A DNA stretch of 64,000 bases. It comes from Byssothecium circinans (taxonomy: Eukaryota; Ascomycota; Dothideomycetes; Pleosporales; Massarinaceae). Below the pieces are notes generated by a model. That model did no database searches. It was given only the letters and a program-made list of their open reading frames with translations, and was not told where the DNA came from. How positions within the stretch are numbered: position 1 is the stretch's first letter; every line of letters starts with the position of its first letter. Shown one piece after another: positions 56,074-64,000 of this stretch. The translations under genes were made by a program, and so were the position numbers. Location: NCBI GenBank assembly GCA_010015675.1, contig ML976984.1, positions 931,534-995,533 on the forward strand, in the 5' to 3' direction.

Positions 56074-58318
56074 TCAGCTTGCCCCCTGCGCCTCCTCCGC
56101 CGCCGTGGCCGTCACTTGACTCTGTTGGTCGGCCCGCTGGTCCTCGACGCTTGGAAGCTCCTCTTGCGGGATATGATCCCTGTCTTCCAGGGCTGTGGCT
56201 GCATTGTTGTATGTCGCCTCAGATGACAACGTGACCGGCAGAAGGCTCTCTAGGCCTTTGCCGTGCTCAAAGCCATCAAACAAGTTCAGCTGGTCCATTG
56301 CTGCTAAGCGAAGACCCCGCCATGTCTGACTCGTTTTTTTCTCCAGAAGTTCACTTATTTCAACTTCAGGCCTTTCCATATGCCGAGCTAAGTCAAGGTC
56401 CTGATCGAGCTCCCTTACGCTCTCTGCATAAGTTCTGGGACTTGGCCTCGTGAACCTAGTCTCTCGTGAGCAAGACTGTCTCCATGCTGATCGGGCGAGC
56501 GGAACCTACCTCTGGTTGTGCCTCAACTGTGACAGTCCTTTTCCAGACCCTGTCTTTGATAAGAACTGCAAAGTCTGGGTAGCCTTCGTTGGACCTGGCA
56601 CCTTCTTGAGATTACCAGCTTTCTGTGCACCAGATTTCGCCTCCTCATACGTTTCTGCGGGTACTCTGGGGCGCGTGAAGGATTTGCAGCTACGCATTTT
56701 CCACCTAACCCAATTCTTGTCGCGGGAAAGCACCGTGTCGACCATCCGATAGTAGAATTTGCCATCTGGACCATCCTGCAGGTAATTTGCGATGGCGTTC
56801 TTGATGCCCAATGCCCACTCGGTCTGTGCTTATGGTCAGGCGAGAAGATGAAGATTATCGTGGCACGGTGGACGGCGGAGACCAAGCGAGGGAACGACGA
56901 ATGTGGGGATGGGTTGGACTCACGTTTTCTTCGCTTAGAGTGAAATCGTACTGCATCCTAGACTGCGCCGTTTGATAGTAAGGCTTGCTTTTTGACTTCT
57001 CCGTCAGAGTCAAAAGAAACTCGATCATGATGAGGGCTTGTACTAGGATGTGGCGCTGGAATGCAAGATCGCTCAACTGCGGGGAATCAATCACAGCTTC
57101 TCAGCAAAGCGTCTAGAGACATACCTCAAGCTTGAATAAATCGCGGCTAGTTAAGTATTTCGGGTTTGTTGCGCTCGCAGCTTCGTCCCGTTTCTCATCT
57201 GATGGCTCCTGTGCACTTATCTCGCGGGCTGAATCCATGGACTGGACTACTTTCGGCACTTCCTTGAATTTTGCAAGTGTCGCCTCCAAACCCTCCTTGA
57301 ATTGCCTGAAGTTCGACTCGTCAAACAGCCGTGGTGGGTCTGAGAAGGAGTGTTGTAATGACCAGAAGACCGGATACAAAGCATCTACGCTCATGGTCTT
57401 GGGCTTGTCTTGCACAGGCTCAGATAATGCTGGTTTGGCGTCCGTCTCCTCTGACTTGGTTTCTTCTTCGACATCGGCGTTAGGGTCGACATCCATTCCG
57501 TCCTCAGCGGGGGTCGATTTCGCTAAATGATCTTCGAAAGTAGTTTCGTTCTCGACGTGAAAATGGCCGCGCAGGTTCACCGAGCTCTTGTCGCCCAAGG
57601 GAAAGCTTTGGAACATGAATATATACACCCGTCCACAAAACACAGGGTCTTCTGCTCGAGACTGGCGACGGAGGAGTTCATTGCACAAACGTAGAGTGAC
57701 CAGATCTTTGGCTCCCTGACCCTTGGTCTACGAGAGTGTCAGTGAAGGTATTGGACTCTGCCAGTTTACTTACTGCTATGAGCGTTTCTCTCCGTGATTC
57801 TAGAAAGTCAAGAACAATTCGACATTCAGTGAGCGATAAGCTGTCGAGCAGCTCTTCGATGAGCGACAGGACAAGTTGTGGTGCACAAAGGCCTTAAAGG
57901 TCAGAGGCAGCTAAGAAATATGATCTGGCGATTTACATACCTCGGTCGCCATAGTACTGCAGCACATCCAAGAGATTCCAAACGGAGACGAAGCCTGGCT
58001 CGGTGATGCGCGTTGAACCCTGCAACCATGAGTGTGAGTATCATCCTTTTCCGTTTTTGACCAACTTACAAGCAATGCGAAGAATATGCTTTTGGCCGCA
58101 CCCTCAATTGCGAGGTTGCGGGCTTCTATCGCGGATTTCTCCTCTCCGGTGACGTGTGGTTTCAAGGGTACCAAGATGCTTTCGCCGTCGGTGATCAATG
58201 CTGATACATGGAGCGGTGGTTCAATGGTTGTGCTTGATTTGACCTCGCGTGCACGACGTAACAGATTGTGTAGTCGCGCAATGCATACACTCTCATCAGT
58301 CTGTTCAGTCGCCGCCAT
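56074..58318 (-). CDS. HPR1: THO complex subunit Hpr1 / THOC1
   Basis: THOC1 is a core subunit of the THO/TREX complex that couples transcription to mRNP assembly and limits R-loops. Seven minus-strand exons (58070..58318, 57941..58019, 57774..57892, 57125..57727, 56924..57076, 56510..56823, 56074..56455) keep frame and give 632 residues. Family segments include FGRVYIFMFQSFPLG-like (CGRVYIFMFQSFPLGDKSSVN), LYPVFWSLQHSFSDPPRLFD, YLTSRDLFKLELSDLAFQRHILVQ (across intron 4) and WVRWKMRSCKSFTRP. An acidic linker (residues about 195-220) splits the central block. Introns are mostly 46-54 bp. The last intron has two in-frame acceptors nine bases apart (exon start 56455 or 56446). The gene diverges from CSM3 with 424 bp between starts. 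Confidence 0.9.
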
Positions 58319-58742
58319 GATACTTATATGGCGTACTGGAGTCCTGGGTTGGCGGTGGAGGAAGTGGAAGAGTTCGAGGTGTCGCAGTGCGTTGAAGAAC
58401 CAGCTTTTGGGCTTTGGCGACCGCTTATATATTAGCCACCATGGGACTTTTATTTTGTTGTTTGTGTCGTAGTAAATGTGTTGGTATCCAAAGACTTTTG
58501 ATAGAGTTTGCGAAACTGAGGTTCAAAGTTGCTTGTGACGCAAGGCGGTCAAAGCTTGGAAGCTTAACCCAACAAGGTTAGTTCTAGAAGCGCGTCGCGT
58601 CTCCTCGGTGCAACCGCGTTTTGGTGGGTTGCACACCCACTCGTGGATGACAATTCCCCTACAAAAGACTCCAGCGACTTGGAACAATCCATATTCAGCT
58701 ACAGTGAACGTTATCACACACAGACGAGACCCTGATCACGAT
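58319..58742. promoter_or_regulatory. Divergent promoter region, HPR1 / CSM3
   Basis: These 424 bp separate two start codons pointing apart. I recognise no specific site. A plus-strand open frame reaches upstream of the CSM3 ATG, but its extra residues do not look conserved. Confidence 0.45.
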
Positions 58743-59569
58743 ATGGCTCCCATGGATCCTTCCACCAAAATTCCCTCCGATGACGAGCTTGACGAGATTC
58801 TCAATGGTACGAAGGACGGTCAGGACATATTCGACACAAATAACATCGAAGCAAGAGCCCCGTCACAGCAGCTACAAAACCAGAAAGTCACCGGTGTAGA
58901 TATGCTTGGACTTGATGAAGAGATCAAGGTTACGAAAAAGCGACAGCCGATCCCCAAACTGGATGAGAGGCTCCTACTCTCCGACAATGGCATACCTAAG
59001 CTACAGAGAATATCAAAAGAGCGACTGAAGCTCAAGGGGAAAGGACACGAGGTATGGTTTTCCTTGGGGAGGCTGGTAGTTAGCTAACGGCATAGTACGG
59101 AGATATTGCTCGTATGCTCAACATGTACCAATTATGGCTCGATGACCTCTACCCACGCGCCAAATTTGCTGATGGCCTTGCGATAATCGAGAAACTCGGG
59201 CACGCGAAGAGTATGCAGCGCATGAGGAAGGAATGGATTGACGAGGGGAAGCCAAAGAACAAGTCAGACAATGAGGACGAGGCAGACGCTGCCATAGCTT
59301 ATCAGACAGTCCAAGAGAGCGTCGAGGAAATGGTGGGTGTCGAGGCAGAGAGCGCGCCACAGCAACAGGAAGAAGCGAGAGCGGAAGAAGATACCAGAGT
59401 GGAAGCCGATCCGGATGAGGATGAACTGGATGCCCTTCTAGCGGAAGAAGTGGCACCTACACCATCACGGACATCGGCGCCTATACCTTCAAGGCCAACA
59501 CGAACAGATGAGGATATGTTCGCAGACGAGATGGAGGCGATGGCAGATATGGACGACATGTGGGACTAG
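58743..59569 (+). CDS. CSM3: Fork-protection complex subunit Csm3/Swi3 (Tipin)
   Basis: Csm3 is the obligate partner of Tof1 in the fork-protection complex and acts in replication checkpoint signalling. Two exons (58743..59051, 59096..59569) join over a 44-bp intron with a CTAAC branch site and give 260 residues. The Swi3 domain spans residues about 68-150: KKRQPIPKLDERLLLSDNGI, then [56 protein letters not shown] in overlapping order, and HAKSMQRMRKEWIDEGK. The C-terminal third is acidic and disordered, ending DMDDMWD. I use ATG 58743. Its partner TOF1 lies at the other end of this window. Confidence 0.93.
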
Positions 59570-59914
59570 CCCTGAAGATTGTACATACGTGACGAGTATA
59601 AAGGTATTCAAGAATTTTGCATAGCAAGGCGGGGCGTTCAATCCTAGGCACGGACTCTAGTTTTTTGAATCATTTCTATGTTTGCATTTATCTACCCATG
59701 TCTACCCATGGCTACTGCATCTGCCGTATTTGCTTCTTAAAATGGTGCATGTTCTCGAAGGTGGCCAGGCAAGAACGCTCCACAGTATCCTCAAACGAGT
59801 TAGCGCCCGCCACAGACAGCTGTTTGTCCCCACGTCATCTTCATAAGGCTCATCTTCATAAAGGCTGTGAACTCTACAAACATAACGCACCTACTTCGAC
59901 AACATCTCGCGGAA
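59570..59914. other. Intergenic between CSM3 and SKI2
   Basis: A 345-bp spacer between two plus-strand genes, expected to hold the CSM3 3' UTR and the SKI2 promoter and leader. No other feature was recognised. Confidence 0.4.
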
Positions 59915-62900
59915 ATGGAGGGACTGGCAGAAGATATTGAGCGGCTCCGACTGTCTTGTAGTGCGTCCGATTCGAAGGATACAGGTTGGATTGACTCCAT
60001 TGCGAATGAACAGCGCCCGCTCAAGCGACCCCGAAAAACCAAAGACGACATCAAGCGAGAGCTCGAGCATGAATTTTTGACGCCTTCAAAATCCTTCAGC
60101 ACACCTTGGTTAAATCAGTTGCAGCAGCGATGGGAGGCTCCAACCAATTATCATGGCCTTTTCGAGATTGCGCCAACACAAACCCGCACAATCATTCGCT
60201 TTACGCGCGAGGGACTGGAGGGCCGAGTCACGGGATATAAAGAGGTTACAGTTCCCGCGAATTCAGCAACAGCGAAGAATTCAACATCGTTACTGAGGAA
60301 ACCCGCGAACAGGGCTGAATTTGTGCGGGGTGCTGCTGGTTTTTTCCCTTTTGCTCCGGGTGGCCTAGACGGGGTAGAGGCGATTGCAGCTATCGAAGAT
60401 GAAGCGATATCCCGACAGGAGGCCGATGGGTCAAGGAAGTCTGGTGGCCTCGATCGAGTGATCAACTTCAGCGCAGAAGGTGGCCTTCTGGAGATACCTC
60501 CGGGGTTCACGCGAGGATTAGATTTTCAAAAGAGGCCTACAACCGATACCAGGGCCGCGAAGGAAGTAGAGGACACGCTTGGGGAGGAGCCGGCTCCGCC
60601 CAAAGATGACGACGACGATGATGAAAATGAGGACATCGTCAACGGCACCGGAGAGATCAACGCAAACTTGACGCCCGAGAATGATGAGCACGCTGCCGGG
60701 GACGAAGAGATAGACTCTCTTTTGCCCGTCGAGTTCCCAGCTCTGGCACCTCATGGAGCTCTTGCAAGAGCCACCGATAAGAAAGGTGGAAAGCAATGGG
60801 CTCACATGGTGGATGTCAATCGAGAGATCCCCAACTTCCGCGATCTCGTTCCGGAGCCGGCACGGGAGTATCCTTTTGAGCTTGATACCTTCCAGAAAGA
60901 AGCAGTGTATCACCTGGAGAATGGCGATTCTGTCTTCGTTGCTGCTCACACTTCCGCTGGTAAGACGGTGGTCGCCGAATATGCTATAGCTCTAGCCGCA
61001 AGGCACATGACAAAGGCTATATACACCTCGCCCATCAAAGCCCTCAGTAACCAGAAATTTCGCGACTTTCAACTCACTTTCGACGATGTCGGTATCCTCA
61101 CCGGCGATGTGCAGATTCGGCCGGAGGCCAGTTGTCTGATTATGACGACAGAGATTCTACGGAGTATGCTGTATCGCGGGGCGGATCTTATTCGAGATGT
61201 AGAGTTTGTCATCTTCGACGAGGTACACTATGTCAACGATGCAGAGCGAGGCGTCGTATGGGAGGAGGTCATCATTATGCTTCCCGAGCACGTCACCCTC
61301 ATTCTCCTCTCTGCCACAGTGCCCAACACGTACGAGTTTGCTTCCTGGGTAGGCAGGACGAAGAAGAAAAACATCTACGTCATTTCCACACCTAAACGTC
61401 CCATACCCTTGGAGCACTATCTTTGGGCCAATAAGAGCATGCACAAGATCGTCACGGCAGACAAGAAGTTCCTGGAAGGCGGTTGGAAGGAGGCCAACGA
61501 TATCTTGTCGGGGAAAGACAAGGTGAAAGCACCACCAGTCGTCGATAATCAGGTTGGAAGGGGCGGCGGTGGTCGTGGGGGAGCCGGTAGAGGTAACCAG
61601 AACCAACGGGGCAGGGGAGGTCCGCAGCAAGGTCAGCGTGGAGGGCGCGGTGGTCCACCACCCCAGCGTGGACGGGGCAATATTGCTCGAACTGGGCGTG
61701 GTGGAGGTAGAACGACAGCTGCTCAAGATCGCAATATCTGGGTGCATCTCATCTCGCATTTGCGCAGCAAAGACCTCCTCCCCGCCTGCATCTTTGTGTT
61801 CTCGAAAAAGCGATGTGAGGAGAACGCCGATGCTCTCTCCAACCTCGACTACTGCACAGCCGCAGACAAAAGCGCTATACATATGACGATCGAGAAGTCT
61901 CTTGCTCGCTTGAGCCCAGAAGATCGAAATCTGCCCCAAATTACCAGGCTTAGAGAGCTACTGAGTCGAGGTATTGCTGTTCATCACGGTGGTATGTTGC
62001 CTATTGTCAAAGAAGTGGTCGAGATACTCTTTGCCCGCACCTTAGTCAAGATCCTCTTTGCGACTGAGACGTTCGCCATGGGTCTCAATCTCCCCACCAG
62101 GACTGTGGTCTTCTCCGGTTTCCGCAAGCATGATGGTCGGCAATTCCGAGACCTGCTTCCCGGCGAGTATACTCAGATGGCGGGACGAGCGGGACGTCGT
62201 GGTTTAGATACAGTGGGAACGGTCATCATCTGTGCACCAGGATCAGACGAAGCACCTCCAATTACACGACTCAGGCAAATGATGCTAGGCGACCCCACGA
62301 AGCTCAGATCACAGTTCCGACTCACCTACAACATGATCCTTAATCTCCTGCGTGTAGAGGCCTTGAAGATCGAAGAAATGATCAAACGCAGTTTTAGTGA
62401 AAATGCGACGCAAGCCCTACTACCCGAACACGAGAAGAAGGTCAAGGTTTCCGAGGCCGACCTTGAGAAGATCAAGAGGGAGCCGTGTAAGACATGTGAT
62501 ATTGATCTGGAAGCGTGTCACCAAGCGTGCATGGAATATCAACGCTTGACGAACGAGATGCATCTGGCTTTGTTGACCAACCCGGTTGGCAGGCGGACAC
62601 TCGGACCAAACCGACTGATCATCTACAAGAAGGTTCGTCTCTTATCGTTATAACTAACGTCCGGATAGCTAATGCTATTAGAATGACATCCGCACGGTCG
62701 GTATGTTGCTTCGGGAAGGAACTAGCAAAGGCGTTGAGCCTACCGTACAAGTCCTGGAAATCTCCGCAAACAACCAGCGCAAAGCCGATGACCTGCTACC
62801 ATATCTGTCCCCGTTTGCAAAGTTCTTCCGGACTCTGCCTAACAAACCAAAGGAGTTCATTCTGAAGACCGCTTTGATACCCCTCAACGACGTTGAATGC

Positions 62901-64000
62901 TTAACGCGGACCATTATAGATATCCCTGAAGGCGTGGAGAAGCTCAATCGGAGAAAAGGTAGATATTGCATATTTTTTAACAAGCTCCGCACTAACATCC
63001 GACTTAGATGCTCTCAAGCTTGCGCAAGATCAATTCGAGCCTCTGTGCAAATCCTGGAACTATAAAGACTGGGACGAGTTCGACTATGACAAGATCAAGA
63101 ATCTCAAGTTCAAAGAGATAGAGATGGAGCGGAAGAAAGTGGGACAAGAAGCCAGTCAGAAGCAGTGTCTGGACTGTCCCGACTTCCTGAAGCATGTATG
63201 TAGACCTTGGCACTTTATTAACGTCCATCTAACTAAGCATAGTTCGCCATGGAACACGACCAGTGGCTCATCAAAGAGAACATTCTTCAACTCCGCCAAC
63301 TCATGTCGGACCAAAACCTGCAACTGCTTCCGGACTATGAACAGCGCATCTCCGTCCTCAAGGATCTAGGTTTCGTCGATGAAGACACACGGGTTGAGCT
63401 TAAAGGCAAAGTAGCCTGCGAGATCCACTCAGCCGACGAACTTGTGCTCACAGAACTCATCCTCGAAAACGTGCTTGCAACATACGAGCCCGAAGAGATT
63501 GTCGCTTTGCTCTCCTGCTTCGTGTTTCAAGAAAAGACCACTACTGAGCCCACGCTAACTGCGTCCCTCACCCGCGGCATCGCGCAAATCGTCGCGATCT
63601 CGGAGAAGGTGAATCATCTGCAGACTGTCCACCAGGTCATTCTTGCGGCCGAAGACTCCAACGACTTTGTCAGTACGCCGCGCTTCGGCATGGTGGAGGT
63701 CGTGTATGAGTGGGCGCGCGGCATGAGTTTCAACCGCATTACCGACTTGACGGATGTTATGGAGGGTACCATCGTCCGGGTCATCACGAGGCTGGACGAA
63801 ACGTGCAGAGAAGTCAAGAACGCGGCGAGGATCATTGGGGATCCTGTCTTGTTTCAGAAGATGGGAGCGTGTCAGGAGCTGATTAAACGGTATGTTTGAT
63901 GTTTTGTGATCTTGAGGGCGAGGGATTCCTCGTTGTCGGTGAGACGAAGAACGAGGCTGAAGCTGACTCTTTTGTGAACAGGGATATATGCAATTGTGCA
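59915..64000 (+). CDS. SKI2: SKI complex DExH RNA helicase Ski2, 3' end cut by window
   Basis: Ski2 feeds RNA into the cytoplasmic exosome for 3'-to-5' decay. Exons are 59915..62632, 62682..62958, 63008..63195, 63243..63889 and 63982..>64000, about 1283 residues visible. The fifth exon begins RDICN, and the family ends soon after, so only a few codons seem to be missing. Motifs: Walker A AHTSAGKT near 345, DEVH near 434, LSATVPN, the second RecA domain with VFSKKRCEE and HHGGMLPI, and motif VI QMAGRAGRRG near 757. A Gly/Arg/Gln insertion of about 55 residues (RGG and RGRGG repeats, residues about 547-602) sits between the RecA domains. The arch and the C-terminal helical domain follow (PCKTCDIDLEAC). 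I start at ATG 59915; the frame extends further upstream without an ATG. Confidence 0.93.

Overview
This window is nuclear DNA from a filamentous ascomycete (Pezizomycotina; a Dothideomycetes-type genome is my guess, and I cannot name a species). The evidence is dense protein genes split by short introns (about 43-125 bp, GT..AG, often with a CTAAC or CTGAC branch site), near-equal use of both strands, and fungal proteins such as Tof1, Bta1, Rer1, Csm3, Ski2, a Zn2Cys6 protein and a DUF6594 protein. I joined exons by hand from splice signals, reading phase and family conservation.

Layout. 1-2.8 kb: 3' part of TOF1. 3.2-5.6 kb: an unrecognised disordered protein. 6.0-6.7 kb (-): a hotdog thioesterase with a 13-nt micro-exon. 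7.0-8.6 kb: TFIIH subunit Tfb2. 9.2-13.9 kb (-): the spliceosomal helicase Aquarius/Cwf11. 14.1-14.9 kb: a complex I 21-kDa subunit. 15.0-16.9 kb (-): trimethyllysine dioxygenase. 17.2-17.4 kb (-): a tRNA-Arg(CCG) gene interrupted in its D-loop by a 50-bp sequence that looks like a spliceosomal intron, with a second copy of that sequence beside it. 18.1-19.7 kb: proteasome ATPase Rpt5. 20.5-23.4 kb: betaine-lipid synthase Bta1. 23.5-24.4 kb (-): mitochondrial enoyl-CoA hydratase. 24.8-25.6 kb: Rer1.

26.8-37.5 kb is the accessory part: a Cys-rich single-pass membrane protein, a small Zn2Cys6 protein, a DUF6594 membrane protein, a ferric-reductase pseudogene with three nonsense codons, a 97-residue four-exon gene that has no long ORF, and a 96-residue Lys-rich membrane protein. 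38.6-43.3 kb (-) is eIF4G, whose last intron holds a 17-bp minisatellite. A gene-poor stretch (43.3-56.1 kb) contains only a homeobox transcription factor (50.9-52.6 kb, -). 56.1-64 kb returns to core genes: THO subunit Hpr1/THOC1 (-), Csm3 and Ski2, which is cut by the window end a few codons from its expected C-terminus.

Themes. Tof1 and Csm3, the two partners of the replication fork-protection complex, both lie in the window about 56 kb apart. RNA metabolism is well represented (Cwf11, Hpr1, Ski2, eIF4G, Tfb2). TMLH, enoyl-CoA hydratase, the thioesterase and Bta1 touch fatty-acid, carnitine and betaine-lipid metabolism, but their closeness may be chance. The best candidate for something undescribed is the intron-like element in the tRNA gene.
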